Assembly: GCA_009777445.1 (NCBI GenBank)
Contig: WRLV01000019.1
Span: 1 to 33,303 of the forward strand
From: Oscillospiraceae bacterium
GTDB taxonomy: Bacteria > Bacillota > Clostridia > Oscillospirales > Ruminococcaceae
DNA: 33,303 bases
Direction: 5' to 3'
The notes beneath the pieces are model-generated. The model worked only from the letters and a program-made list of their open reading frames with translations, was not told the DNA's origin and made no database searches. The translations under genes and the position numbers were made by a program. Shown piece after piece: positions 22,201 through 29,112 of the stretch (the stretch's first letter is position 1; each line of letters starts with the position of its first letter).

Positions 22201-23388
22201 AGAATGTGGGCGCGAACGGGGTATTATCAAAACAGTGGGGCATTCGGTTTTCGCGACCAACTGCAAGACGCGCTTTCGGTTATAACGCTAAGACCCGAAA
22301 TAGCCAAAAGGCAGATTATCAATGCGGCAGGGGCGCAGTTCCCTGAGGGCGATGTTTTACACTGGTGGCACAGCATGATGAGCAAACGCAAGGGTGTGCG
22401 CACTAAATATAGTGACGACCTTCTCTGGCTCCCATATGTTTTGGCGGAATATGTTGAGAAAACAGGCGACATTGCGATTTTGAAAACGCAAGTTCATTAC
22501 TGTGATGCGAGCCTTTTGAGCGTAGAAGAACAGGAAAAATATTCGCAGGTTAAAAAGAGCGAATTGAAAGAGAGTATATACGACCACGCCAAAAACGCTC
22601 TCGAAAAGGCGCACAAAAAAGGGGGACACGACCTGCTCTTAATGGGGTGCGGCGACTGGTGTGACGGCTATAATAATGTAGGGGCGCGCGCTAAGGGTGA
22701 GAGCGTTTGGTTGTCAATGTTTTATATTGTCACTGCCGAAAAGTTTTTATCACTTTGTGACAGAGTTCACGATAACTATTATAAAGAAAAGCTTGAGGAG
22801 AGAATTCGACAACTTAGAGAAGCAATTGACAAAAACGCTTGGGACGGTGAATATTATCTGCGCGCGTTTTACGACGACGGCACACCTATGGGCAGTGCGG
22901 CAAATGATTTATGTAAAATCGACCTGTTGCCTCAGGCGTTCAGTGTTTTTGCAAAAATGCCCGATGAAGGCAGAAAAATTTCGGCTTTGACGGCGGCAAT
23001 AGAAAATCTTGTTGAACGCCAAACAGGGGTGGTAAAGCTCTTTTCACCGGCGTTTGCGCGTGAAAAAACCGCACAGCGACCGGGGTATGTGATGAGTTAT
23101 CCCGAAGGGGTTCGCGAAAACGGTGGGCAGTATACCCACGCCGCCGCATGGTTAGCTTTAGCCTGCAAACAAGCGGGAATGGATGAGACGGCGGCAAAAA
23201 TCACAAAAATGTTATCGCCAATCGGCAGGGGTGACGAATATAAAACAGAGCCGTATTATATGACAGCAGACGTTTACACCAACCCCCAAGCCTACGGAAG
23301 AGGCGGCTGGAGCATCTACACCGGCTCAGCAGGCTGGTATTTTAAACTTTTATCTGACGAACATCGTCGCAAAAACTACGAGTGCTAA
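16297..23388 (+). CDS. Cyclic beta-1,2-glucan synthase-type protein (GT84-glucoamylase-like-GH94)
   Basis: 2363 aa, membrane-bound. Region order: N-terminal cytosolic part; membrane helices near 244-290; GT84 glycosyltransferase with the D-x-D pair in ALDYDT (D447/D449) and Q-x-x-R-W in FKRQHRWLRGD (591-594); membrane helices near 626-675, 745-770 and 776-795; a glucoamylase-like domain about 820-1220; then GH94-type modules, the last about 1690-2363 with NSRENKLTPWNND, EGDVLHWWH and GDWCDG (D2120/D2123). Relatives (ChvB/NdvB/Cgs) use UDP-glucose to build beta-1,2-glucan; the phosphorylase-like end trims length. Gram-negative Cgs is about 2800-2900 aa, so this one is short. The GTG start is fixed by AAGGAGAGG seven bases upstream. 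A GC palindrome codes residues 1675-1681. Product linear or cyclic: unknown. Confidence 0.88.
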   Translation: MQNEKIAEIISKKGKRVAKYKFNRQLKNFERQLKFNIVKNLTAGLVAGEWRLAQKEIRMLMTRDKEVYISVSGDTGLPVVGELLDGLMTDEINENTVCECIDKASRTKYIPSMDIDNLVWAAKFSVINRYIKQLSASVADGTQNPEPKISDMAARLGRFAALDESELTLRLNPLEKIYSDDSLYPKMTAETKALYRKMSAQTAIATDRDEDRMAREYLIRCKENEHVGKLIFSEYRNIFPFANPVVYTLVIGLSAAALSAVVGFFFGVLGGMASFFPIMAAIKPIVDLSITKTARVTAPIPAMKLSGDIPKNAKTLCCISTLLSNKGDATAGLKKLKAVREKNHAKNLTYCLLCDLPPSDSSAEKSDNGLIYAAKEAFEGQDDFVILIRERVYSKTQRTWQGDERKRGAILALAELLRKKQRKQGGFRAIYGDLLALEDVKYILALDYDTLPLMDSVSELVGIALHPLSQGKGIIAPRMSTTLTSYLKTGFSRAMTANGGTAGASTYDSFAGEMYQDCFGEGIFTGKGLIDVDIFAECFERDFQNGRKDFPPERILSHDILEGGHMGVIYAGNVEFSDSFPETSSAYFKRQHRWLRGDLQNFPQIFNKNLSALTKVKLADNVRRAVTPLFSMLLLVYGLAAANGWFFALSIISTLSPFLTGFFPSIIRGRRFSNYRKFYAPVVSQSAQLIRQCVLEVMLLPQNALVSSDALFRAVWRMSVSKRRLLDWTASDKFSSKKGYAHMLWAQVLSLVILGMSVFSLITAALGVSDYEMWVAISGVIVSGFFLSALPTLMYIDKTSGQIPPLVTAGMRKELNAHVKKMWNFYADYVVEEHNFLPPDNVQYAPLYRVCARTSPTNIGMYLLSILSVYYFKIITKKELLTRVENTLTTIEKMEKWKGNLLNWYETKGLSKVSGFVSSVDSGNFLCCILALKEGLKAESGGENLVARIEKIIDDTDLKAFFNENKQLFSIGFDLDKGEMSRHHYDLLMSEARMMSYYAIGKGVADKRHWRSLGRTMGKQGRYAAPIAWTGTMFEYFMPELLLKSKFGGMGYEGLKFALYCQKKRAAAIGIPFGMSESGYYAFDNELNYQYKAHGVGAVGLKEGLDRERVVSPYSSYLAMMSEPVASYNNLTRLEELGACHPKYGFYEAVDFTVSRTGSGYAVIKSHMAHHVGMSIAAVTNTLLDGILCKRFLSDPGMKRAEELLEEKIIAGETLLGEPERQREDESHMNTEEFKHVSIFNPQVTALSNGVITLFCADFGLQETLYKGLNNVRHTADLMNPRGMMYAFSEQEHVMPFYSHPSFDESIRLMPQRVLFKNNTVEYERSYRGLRCAMQVFLHPSKPLEIRKFSAQNSSGIKRQLTLAAFLEPTLARTVDTEAHPAFSDLFTDLSFDSEHQLFIVKKTERNSGGSNLPQKQTFMAIGCKNREDISYSFDRESVLSRNRGIFSAFKKARFRDNNDVCVPSPCLFLKVDFPLDAHAQKETELFFCYGESRDEVIGLAHSHRFEGVQPNDDIVTPIVYDTLYGRIIRKALPFILFTPDVDKKAVMANRMSKDGLFRFGISGDLPLVVFWFKDRAGYIDGALQMKKILSICMVNFDLMVVCENKEQLILTQRIAAELNLENAVHIIIKSEIDQETLTLIRAVSAYQISSNDFLWPEREKSNPGFPPILKCQSRRAAGGKSTVSETGFSEKGDVYYIDKTPDIPWCNLLANSQFGCLVSDCALGFSWALNSRENKLTPWNNDLLSDNKGERLIMKTGGDMYDIIDGAAVEFAPNKADYKSCARQISTHTRIRVFEKGMGKEITVVLSNKAKFQKNISLAFYFEPVLDADRKNAQLLQPSTAENALIFKTHANGVFSGALVVCADREAVFTTERRAFFNGDWKKESLSPSYDVCGAVIVKLELPPKYTDKVKFILAFTKNHEEPLSILEALKKQNFAPPIVAPDIKSTQHSELNHLYKYWLPWQIIGGRMWARTGYYQNSGAFGFRDQLQDALSVITLRPEIAKRQIINAAGAQFPEGDVLHWWHSMMSKRKGVRTKYSDDLLWLPYVLAEYVEKTGDIAILKTQVHYCDASLLSVEEQEKYSQVKKSELKESIYDHAKNALEKAHKKGGHDLLLMGCGDWCDGYNNVGARAKGESVWLSMFYIVTAEKFLSLCDRVHDNYYKEKLEERIRQLREAIDKNAWDGEYYLRAFYDDGTPMGSAANDLCKIDLLPQAFSVFAKMPDEGRKISALTAAIENLVERQTGVVKLFSPAFAREKTAQRPGYVMSYPEGVRENGGQYTHAAAWLALACKQAGMDETAAKITKMLSPIGRGDEYKTEPYYMTADVYTNPQAYGRGGWSIYTGSAGWYFKLLSDEHRRKNYEC
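21319..21338 (+). repeat. GC-rich palindromic repeat inside the glucan synthase gene
   Basis: CGGCGAGCCGCCGGTGGCAA, identical over 20 bases to the polA insert (5440-5459, opposite strand) but read here as RRAAGGK rather than GEPPVA. It falls between two GH94-type modules, where a loop insertion would be tolerated. Confidence 0.85.
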
Positions 23389-23856
23389 GTCGCCTGACAG
23401 GGCGGCGGGGAGGGTGTGTCTTGTTTTCTTTACTTTAGTTGCGGCGAAATAGACCGCTATGGTGTAGAATGTCGTTTCACTGCTTCCCAAAATAACGCTT
23501 GCTAAACGCCCTGTGAAACTGTCGGGGCCTACCTCGCTTATAATGTTTTCATAGAGAGCTATTGCCCCACTACCCGAAAACGGGCGCATTAATATAAGCG
23601 GCAGCGTTTCAGGCGGATAACCGAAAAACTCACCTAACGGAGCTATTGATGAGCTAATCAAGTCAAGCGCGCCGGAACTCCTGAACATTCCGACAGCCAA
23701 CATCAATGCAAAGAGCGACGGGAAAATATCCGTCACTGTTTGAACACCTTCTTTGACCCCCTTGACAAACTCAGCAAACACATCGACTTTTTTAGCCAAT
23801 CCAAAAATTAGCACAAAAACAAACAATAAAGGAATTACAAAATCAGATAACGACAT
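23350..23856 (-). CDS. spmB: Spore maturation protein B
   Basis: 168 aa polytopic membrane protein of the nucleoside-recognition (Gate) type. LILMRPFSGSGAIALYENII...GPDSF and ASVILGSSETTFYTIAVYFAA are the SpmB signatures. SpmA and SpmB are needed for spore core dehydration in Bacillus and Clostridium. The gene starts one base after the spmA stop, so the two are co-translated. Its 3' end overlaps the end of the convergent glucan synthase gene by 39 bases, leaving no room for a terminator between them. Confidence 0.93.
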   Translation of the reverse strand: MSLSDFVIPLLFVFVLIFGLAKKVDVFAEFVKGVKEGVQTVTDIFPSLFALMLAVGMFRSSGALDLISSSIAPLGEFFGYPPETLPLILMRPFSGSGAIALYENIISEVGPDSFTGRLASVILGSSETTFYTIAVYFAATKVKKTRHTLPAALSGDLALVVFATMFVR

Positions 23857-23857
23857 T

Positions 23858-24442
23858 TTAAAGTCCTTTCGGCGATTTCTGCAAAAGTTTTGCGGTGATG
23901 ACTGCTACTGTGAGGGTGGCGGCGGAGACGAGCCAAACGGGAATGAGAATGTCCATCGGGGCCGCCGAGCCGTGCTTTAGGCGTATTGCCGCCACCGTTG
24001 TCGGAATCAATTGCAGGCTGGCAGTGTTGAGAACCACGAATAAGACCATGTTGTTTGTGGCGAATTCGCTCGAGTGTTCTTCTTTTTCTAACTCACGCAT
24101 GGCGGCTATTCCGAAGGGGGTTGAGGCGTTACCCAACCCCAATAGGTTGGCAGTGATATTTAGCACTATATAGCCCATTGCCGCGCCTTTCGGGTTCAAC
24201 CCCTTGAATAAAAGCGACAAAAGCGGGGTGAATAAATTCGAGATTTTTTCTATAATGCCGGACTGGCTCGCTACGCGCATTACACCGCTCCAAAGGCAGA
24301 TTACCCCTGCTAAGGTGAAGCAAAGGGTTATGGCATTACCGCCCTCGCTTACAGCCGCTGTGGTGAGTTCTGAGACCTTACCGTTCACTACTGCGAAAAT
24401 CAACGATATTATAATCAGCCCCGAGAAAAACCATTTCATCAT
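23858..24442 (-). CDS. spmA: Spore maturation protein A
   Basis: About 194 aa polytopic membrane protein, partner of SpmB. GVICLWSGVMRVASQSGI, NPKGAAMGYIVLNITANLLGLGNASTPFGI and MVLFVVLNTASLQLIPTTVAAIR are SpmA signatures. The track starts at 24448 (MCMMKW), but that ATG abuts the GGGGTGGA ribosome site; the third-codon ATG (24442) or fourth (24439) has proper spacing. The upstream 135 bases are A/T-rich; I could not single out a sporulation-sigma promoter. Its presence supports a spore-forming host. Confidence 0.92.
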   Translation of the reverse strand: MMKWFFSGLIIISLIFAVVNGKVSELTTAAVSEGGNAITLCFTLAGVICLWSGVMRVASQSGIIEKISNLFTPLLSLLFKGLNPKGAAMGYIVLNITANLLGLGNASTPFGIAAMRELEKEEHSSEFATNNMVLFVVLNTASLQLIPTTVAAIRLKHGSAAPMDILIPVWLVSAATLTVAVITAKLLQKSPKGL

Positions 24443-24550
24443 ACACATTCCACCCCAAAAAATAAAATTAACAATTTATTTACAATTTATTAACACTTAT
24501 CTATATATTTTTCTCTTTTGATATTATATAATAAGAGTATTTTGATAGTA

Positions 24551-24559
24551 TGGTATAAT
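24551..24559 (+). promoter_or_regulatory. Extended -10 promoter of the HPt gene
   Basis: TGG-TATAAT without a convincing -35 hexamer, 24 bases before the ATG; AGAAGGAG ribosome site follows. Another TATAAT lies just upstream (24527-24532). Confidence 0.55.
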
Positions 24560-24583
24560 GTTTATTGAGAAGGAGTTTATTTT

Positions 24584-24931
24584 ATGTGGGATTTTAATGC
24601 AATAAACCTTGAAAAGGGGCTTGAACGCGTGATGGGGCGCAAAGAATTGTACATTCAGCTGTTAGATAAGTTTTTTTGTGACGAAACCGTGGCAGGGCTT
24701 AAAACAGCGGCGGAGAGCTTAAACGCTGACGAGTTGAAAACCGAGTTGCACAAACTTAAAGGAACCGCCGCAAATCTGTCGGTTGACTTAATAGCCAAAA
24801 GGGCAGCCGAAATTTATGAAGAGCTTAAAAACAACGCCGCTATTGACAAAATAGCTGACAACTGCATTGAGTTGGCAGCCGAATTTGACAAAACCTCGAA
24901 CATGTATTTTGTGCATAAAAGCACGATTTAA
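24584..24931 (+). CDS. Stand-alone HPt (histidine phosphotransfer) protein
   Basis: 115 aa, helical and cytosolic. TELHKLKGTAANLSVDLI is the HPt motif H-x-L-K-G-x-A-x-N-L with phospho-accepting H56, followed by the second conserved helix (AKRAAEIYEELK). HPt domains pass phosphate between receiver domains in multistep relays. No kinase or response regulator lies nearby, so its partners are encoded elsewhere. The last residues (SNMYFVHKSTI) are not typical of the family. Single-gene unit behind an extended -10 promoter. Confidence 0.85.
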   Translation: MWDFNAINLEKGLERVMGRKELYIQLLDKFFCDETVAGLKTAAESLNADELKTELHKLKGTAANLSVDLIAKRAAEIYEELKNNAAIDKIADNCIELAAEFDKTSNMYFVHKSTI

Positions 24932-24971
24932 GAGTATTCATAAATATTCTCAAATTAGCCCGTAAATGCGC

Positions 24972-25000
24972 TTGCGTTTTGCGGAAATTTATGGTATAAT
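24972..25000 (+). promoter_or_regulatory. Promoter of the M50-scpA-scpB-DUF2953-ytfJ operon
   Basis: TTGCGT, 17-base spacer, TATAAT preceded by TGG (extended -10), 38 bases before the ATG at 25039. Confidence 0.75.
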
Positions 25001-25038
25001 AAATCTATAAAAAAATAATTTAATTAAGGATTGTGCTT

Positions 25039-25743
25039 ATGGATTTTAGAGGCCCTATTTTATTGCTGTTTGACTTCATCATTGGTGGGAACACTCAGCT
25101 TTCTGAAGTGGTGATTAGCTTTTTCGTGGTTTTTATTATTATTTTCTCTTTGTTTCCCGTGCATGAGTGCGCTCACGCGCTGACAGCAAAATGGTTGGGT
25201 GATAACACTGCCGAAAGAATGGGCAGGGTCACGCTTAACCCGTTCGCGCATATTGATAAGTTCGGGTTGCTTATGATGTGCCTTGTGTCGATTGGTTACG
25301 CTAAGCCGGTTCCGGTTGAACCGCGCAATTTCAAAAGGGGCATAAAAATGCAAGTCGGCATGGCAATCACCGCCGCCGCCGGCCCACTCTCGAACATAAT
25401 CTTTTCATATGTGCTTATGGTTATATTCAAGATTTTGCTTCGGTTCAACATGATAACAAGCGAATATGTTCTGATGTTTTTCTACTATTCAATAATTTTA
25501 AGCCTTTTTCTCGCTGTCTTTAATCTTATCCCCATACCGCCTTTAGACGGCTCTAAAATATTATTTGGCTTTTTAAGCCACAAGGCTACACACTTCTTTA
25601 TGAGGTATGAGAGGTATTTTCTTATAGCGTTTTTCGTTTTGATTTTCACCCGTGTTTTAAGCGGTCCTTTAAATTTTTTGACAAATTATCTGCTTATAGC
25701 TTTAGATTTTCTTTCAGGTTTTGTCGGCCCATCGGTTCATTAG
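25039..25743 (+). CDS. Site-2 protease family (M50) membrane metalloprotease
   Basis: 234 aa, polytopic. Zinc motif HECAH (H42, E43, H46) in the first helix, and the third ligand in NLIPIPPLDG (D170). A central GxAxAxxGPLSN loop (MAITAAAGPLSNI) matches the family. These proteases cut within the membrane; this short type without a PDZ domain sits before scpA in many Clostridia, with no known substrate. The track starts at a GTG (25033) only two bases after AAGGA; the ATG at 25039 is better spaced. The stop is one base before the scpA ATG. Confidence 0.88.
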   Translation: MDFRGPILLLFDFIIGGNTQLSEVVISFFVVFIIIFSLFPVHECAHALTAKWLGDNTAERMGRVTLNPFAHIDKFGLLMMCLVSIGYAKPVPVEPRNFKRGIKMQVGMAITAAAGPLSNIIFSYVLMVIFKILLRFNMITSEYVLMFFYYSIILSLFLAVFNLIPIPPLDGSKILFGFLSHKATHFFMRYERYFLIAFFVLIFTRVLSGPLNFLTNYLLIALDFLSGFVGPSVH

Positions 25744-25744
25744 T

Positions 25745-26446
25745 ATGAGTGTTTTAAATTTTAAAATCGCTGTTTTTGAGGGACCGCTTGACCTTTTGTT
25801 ATCGCTTATATCAAAGCATAAACTGAACATCATGGATATAGAAATATCCGTTCTTTTAGAGCAGTTCTTGGCTTATCTCGATGAAATGACAGAGGCTGAT
25901 ATGGAAATAACGGGTGAGTTTTTAGAGATGGCGGCGCGGCTTATATATATCAAAAGCTTGGCGTTGCTCCCCAAACACGAGTTTGAGGCGGCAAAAAAAG
26001 AGCTTGAAGGGCTGTTGATTGAATATGACCTGTGCAAGAAAGCCGCATTGAAATTACGCGCACAATATATTGGCGATGACATATTTGTAAGGCGCGCGCT
26101 TGAATTATCAGGAGATTTTGAATACAGCACGGCGCACGACCCATATGACCTTTATGCCGCCTTAAAACAGGTTCTTGGCAAAGAGAAGCCCGAGAGAGTG
26201 AGCTTAGTTCCTCAAAGGCCGTTTGTCCCTAAAAGTTATGTGGCTGTTTTCACGAAGGTTATGTTTGTTTTGAGAAGGATTCGCTTTGGCGGAAAAGTCA
26301 TGTTAGATGACTTATACAAAGGGCAAACTCGCTCGGAACAAGTTGCAATCTTTTTGGCGTTGCTTGAACTTTCAAGGTTCGGAAGGGTTAACTTCTCAGC
26401 CGACAATAAATTTCTTATTTTAGAAAAAAGAGAAGGGCAGACTTAA
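25745..26446 (+). CDS. scpA: Segregation and condensation protein A
   Basis: 233 aa kleisin of the SMC-ScpA-ScpB condensin. N-terminal signature FKIAVFEGPLDLLLSLISKHKLNIMDIEIS; C-terminal winged-helix segment (SEQVAIFLALLELSRFGRVNFSADNKFLILEK). The track's TTG start (25721) would add eight residues inside the M50 gene; the ATG one base after that stop gives the usual MSVLNFKI N-terminus, probably by translational coupling, as no strong ribosome site is seen. Confidence 0.95.
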   Translation: MSVLNFKIAVFEGPLDLLLSLISKHKLNIMDIEISVLLEQFLAYLDEMTEADMEITGEFLEMAARLIYIKSLALLPKHEFEAAKKELEGLLIEYDLCKKAALKLRAQYIGDDIFVRRALELSGDFEYSTAHDPYDLYAALKQVLGKEKPERVSLVPQRPFVPKSYVAVFTKVMFVLRRIRFGGKVMLDDLYKGQTRSEQVAIFLALLELSRFGRVNFSADNKFLILEKREGQT

Positions 26447-26449
26447 AAA

Positions 26450-26995
26450 ATGAACGTGAACGACTCACTTGCTATTATTGAGGCTATTCTTTTTGCTCAC
26501 GGTGAGCCTATTACACCGGATAGACTTAGCGATGCAAGCGGAATTGATGTTCAAACGGCAGTAAAGCTTGTTGAACAGTTAGAGCGAAAATATAATGTGT
26601 CTGACAGTGGGCTTTGCGTGTTAACCCTAAACGGCGGATTTCAATTAGCGACACGCGCCGAATTTTCGTCACATGTGAAAAAAGCGTTAGCAACCAAAAG
26701 ACAAGCCCCCCTGACACCCGCGGCAATGGAAACGCTTGCAATCATCGCATATAACCAACCCGTAACCAAAGCTTTCGTAGAACAAGTGAGAGGAACAGAC
26801 AGCAACTATGTGGTAAACTCATTGGCTGAACGCGGGCTGATTATTGATATAGGGCGGCTTGATTTGCCCGGGCGACCAATTGCTTATAAGACCACCGACA
26901 CTTTTTTACGCTGTTTCGGGCTTAGCGGCATGTCTGAACTGCCGCCGCTACCCGAGCAAGAAGAGCAATTAAGTTTTGATACCATTGACGAGTAA
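26450..26995 (+). CDS. scpB: Segregation and condensation protein B
   Basis: 181 aa, two winged-helix domains. IIEAILFAHGEPIT, the central TPAAMETLAIIAYNQPVTKAFVEQVRG block and the ERGLIIDIGRLDLPGRPIAYKTT end are diagnostic. It dimerises and binds ScpA to regulate SMC-driven chromosome organisation. It starts three bases after scpA. Confidence 0.96.
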   Translation: MNVNDSLAIIEAILFAHGEPITPDRLSDASGIDVQTAVKLVEQLERKYNVSDSGLCVLTLNGGFQLATRAEFSSHVKKALATKRQAPLTPAAMETLAIIAYNQPVTKAFVEQVRGTDSNYVVNSLAERGLIIDIGRLDLPGRPIAYKTTDTFLRCFGLSGMSELPPLPEQEEQLSFDTIDE

Positions 26996-27016
26996 GTTTG
27001 TGCAGAAAGGGCAGGT

Positions 27017-27733
27017 TTGAAAAAAATGGTTTTCTTATATGTTTTTGGCGGTATTGTCGCGTTAGTTGGGCTTGCCTTGTTCTTGCCCGTTAATGTTACT
27101 TTAAAATATAAAAGTAGTGATGCTCTTTTAGAGGGAAAGTCAGAGTGCGTGGTTTACTATTGGTTCTTTAAAATTTTCCCTGCTAAACAAAAAGAAGGAA
27201 CAACACATTCCCCCCCAAAAAAAAATAAAGAACCCACTGAAAATAAACAGCCAATTGAGAATAAAAACGCGAGTGTGCCAAAATCAGAACAAAACGTAAA
27301 AAAGCAAGAGCGAACAGCACCGCCCAAAGCAGACACACTGCCTGTCGATTTTTTAGAGAGCGGCGTTGGCGACTTAAAGCAACTCAAAGAGCTAATCGGC
27401 TCAATTATAAAGCCAATCGGGCGCGTGTTCGGGAAAATTAAAATAAAGTCGCTTGAAATAATTTGTGTGAGCGGCGGTGATGATGCGGCAAAAACCGCAC
27501 TTAATTATGGGCTTTGTTGCACGGCAATTTACAGTTTTGTGGAATGGCTTTCACTTAAAATGAGCATGCGGCGCAAAAAAATAAAGATTGCCGCCGACTG
27601 GGAACAGCCGAAAACAATTCTTTATCTTGATTTGAAATTCGCGCTGAGATTAGGAACCGTACTTTTGCAACTCGGCTCGTTAGTCTCGGCTTTTATTAAA
27701 AACAACTATAAGAAAGGTGGAAAATATGGCTAA
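27017..27733 (+). CDS. DUF2953 (YtfI-like) membrane protein
   Basis: 238 aa. One N-terminal helix (VFLYVFGGIVALVGLALFLPV), a low-complexity K/E/N/P linker (about residues 65-107, KKNKEPTENKQPIENKN...), then the DUF2953 domain (about 125-238: ALNYGLCCTAIYSFVEWLS...IKIAADW). In Bacillus the equivalent (ytfI) sits next to ytfJ as here, and both are linked to sporulation. The TTG start has AAAGGGCAGG just upstream. It overlaps ytfJ by eight bases. Confidence 0.82.
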   Translation: MKKMVFLYVFGGIVALVGLALFLPVNVTLKYKSSDALLEGKSECVVYYWFFKIFPAKQKEGTTHSPPKKNKEPTENKQPIENKNASVPKSEQNVKKQERTAPPKADTLPVDFLESGVGDLKQLKELIGSIIKPIGRVFGKIKIKSLEIICVSGGDDAAKTALNYGLCCTAIYSFVEWLSLKMSMRRKKIKIAADWEQPKTILYLDLKFALRLGTVLLQLGSLVSAFIKNNYKKGGKYG

Positions 27734-28112
27734 TCACTTAAACGGAATGATGAGTACTTCTATGGAAAAAATCAGAGAATTGGTAGATGTCAACACTATT
27801 ATAGGCGACATGATTACTACCCCTGACGGCGCAACAATTATTCCTATTTCAAAAGTCAGTTTCGGGTTCGTGTCCGGCGGTTCGGACCTTTCAAAGGGCA
27901 ATGATGCGTTCGCGGGTGGGGCGAGCGCGGGGGTCAGCATAAAACCGCAGGGCTTTGTCGTGGTGTCAAAAACCGGCGACATTAAACTCTTAGAGTTCTC
28001 AAGCGACAACAACCTGATAGACGGCATAATCACAGGCGTTCCCGACCTTGTTGCTAAAATTAAGGATATTTTTACTGAAAAAACTCAAGATGACGAGAGC
28101 GAGCAAGAGTGA
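27726..28112 (+). CDS. ytfJ: GerW-family sporulation protein YtfJ
   Basis: 128 aa from the ATG at 27726; the track's GTG (27717) lies inside the AAAGGTGG ribosome site. NTIIGDMITTPDGATIIPISKVSFGFVSGGSD followed by a glycine/alanine-rich stretch (AFAGGASAGVSIKPQGFVVV) is the YtfJ signature. GerW/YtfJ is a spore protein needed for some germination responses. Last gene of the five-gene operon; a TTGACAA-type repeat arm begins four bases after the stop. Confidence 0.93.
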   Translation: MANHLNGMMSTSMEKIRELVDVNTIIGDMITTPDGATIIPISKVSFGFVSGGSDLSKGNDAFAGGASAGVSIKPQGFVVVSKTGDIKLLEFSSDNNLIDGIITGVPDLVAKIKDIFTEKTQDDESEQE

Positions 28113-28115
28113 TGG

Positions 28116-28149
28116 CAGTTGACAATTGACAGTTGACAGTGGATAGTTA
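28116..28149 (+). repeat. TTGACAA-type repeat arm (single) after ytfJ
   Basis: CAGTTGACAATTGACAGTTGACAG followed by TGGATAGTTA. Only one arm and no hairpin are present, so it is a fragment of the element seen at 13945, 30866 and 32831. It fills the ytfJ-Rpn gap. Confidence 0.8.
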
Positions 28150-28168
28150 TTATTGAAAGGGGGTAAAA

Positions 28169-29005
28169 ATGAGCGAACTAAAAGTAAAACCAAAAGTTGA
28201 TATTGCATTTAAAAAAATATTTGCAGACAACGAAGAGCTTTTAAAAGCACTTATTTCGTCTGCTTTAGACTTCAAGGCGAAAAAAATAATTTTAAAGCCG
28301 ACAGAAATCACGCCATCAAGTGCTAAAGAAAAATTTTGCCGTTTAGACGTTCGCGCAAATGTTGACGGCAAAGAAATCGACATCGAAATTCAGCTGTTCG
28401 GGCGCGATGATTTTCGGGCAAGAGCAGAGTATTACTCCTGCCTTATGTTCGCAAGACTGCCGCGCGGCGAGGAATACGAGAAAATCCCCAAAACTATTCT
28501 GATTAATATAATTGACTGGAACGCCTTCGGCTGTTCCGAATACCATTCAAAGTTTATCACGATGGAAGAAAAACGCCACGAAATGCTTACAGACAAGAAA
28601 GAAATCCACTTCTTTGAACTGAAAAAAATACCGCCGATTGAAAACGCGACTAAAGAAATAGAATACTGGCTAAATTTAATAGGGGCAGACACAGAGGAAG
28701 AACTAAAAGAATTAGGGCGAACCGCGAACAAGAACATACTGAAGGCGGTTGGTGAGGTTAAAAGAATAAATGAGGACAGCCGTTTTGTATGGGAAGTCGA
28801 GGCTCGTGAAATACAATTAAGAGAAGAGAAATCGGCACTTTATTCGGCTGAGAAGAAAGGGCGAGAAGAAGGCGAGAAAAAGGGCATGGAAAAAGGCATG
28901 GAAAAGGGCATGGAGAAGGGGCGCGAAGAGGGCATACAGGAAACCATCGAAAGGTTTAGACGAGGCGGCATGTCCGATGAAGAGATTAATAAGTTTTTGC
29001 ATTAA
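28169..29005 (+). CDS. Rpn-family recombination-promoting nuclease/putative transposase (complete)
   Basis: 278 aa. The N-terminal PD-(D/E)XK core is visible: PKVDIAFKKIFAD, then LDVRANVDGKEIDIEIQL (catalytic D...ExQ) and RAEYYSCLMFARLPRGEEY. Rpn proteins are DNA endonucleases that stimulate RecA-independent recombination. A helical middle is followed by GxxxG repeats (GMEKGMEKGMEKGREEG) and RGGMSDEEINKFLH, nearly the same tail as the 1-411 gene. AAAGGGGG precedes the ATG. A GGGACGGGC palindrome begins 16 bases after the stop. No transposon ends were found, so it is not called as an insertion sequence. Confidence 0.9.
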   Translation: MSELKVKPKVDIAFKKIFADNEELLKALISSALDFKAKKIILKPTEITPSSAKEKFCRLDVRANVDGKEIDIEIQLFGRDDFRARAEYYSCLMFARLPRGEEYEKIPKTILINIIDWNAFGCSEYHSKFITMEEKRHEMLTDKKEIHFFELKKIPPIENATKEIEYWLNLIGADTEEELKELGRTANKNILKAVGEVKRINEDSRFVWEVEAREIQLREEKSALYSAEKKGREEGEKKGMEKGMEKGMEKGREEGIQETIERFRRGGMSDEEINKFLH

Positions 29006-29020
29006 AGACGGATTCGGGAG

Positions 29021-29045
29021 TGGGACGGGCAAAGCCCGTCCCCTA
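29021..29045 (+). repeat. GGGACGGGC palindrome (copy 2) after the Rpn gene
   Basis: GGGACGGGC-AAA-GCCCGTCCC, a perfect 9-bp stem, then CCTATG instead of a T-run. Orientation is opposite to copy 1, judged by the flanking CCCCTA. It may also act as a weak terminator. Confidence 0.85.
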
Positions 29046-29083
29046 TGCTGTCCAACAATTGCAATTATTATTTAAAATTCTAC

Positions 29084-29112
29084 TTGTAAATTTTGGAAAA
29101 GTGTTGTATAAT
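29084..29112 (+). promoter_or_regulatory. Promoter of the NifU-like/GGGtGRT operon
   Basis: TTGTAA, 17-base spacer, TATAAT, 34 bases before the ATG at 29146. Confidence 0.8.

Noticed and set aside
28169-29005. Insertion sequence call for the complete Rpn gene
   Set aside because: No terminal inverted repeats with target duplication were found around it; the palindrome occurs on one side only.
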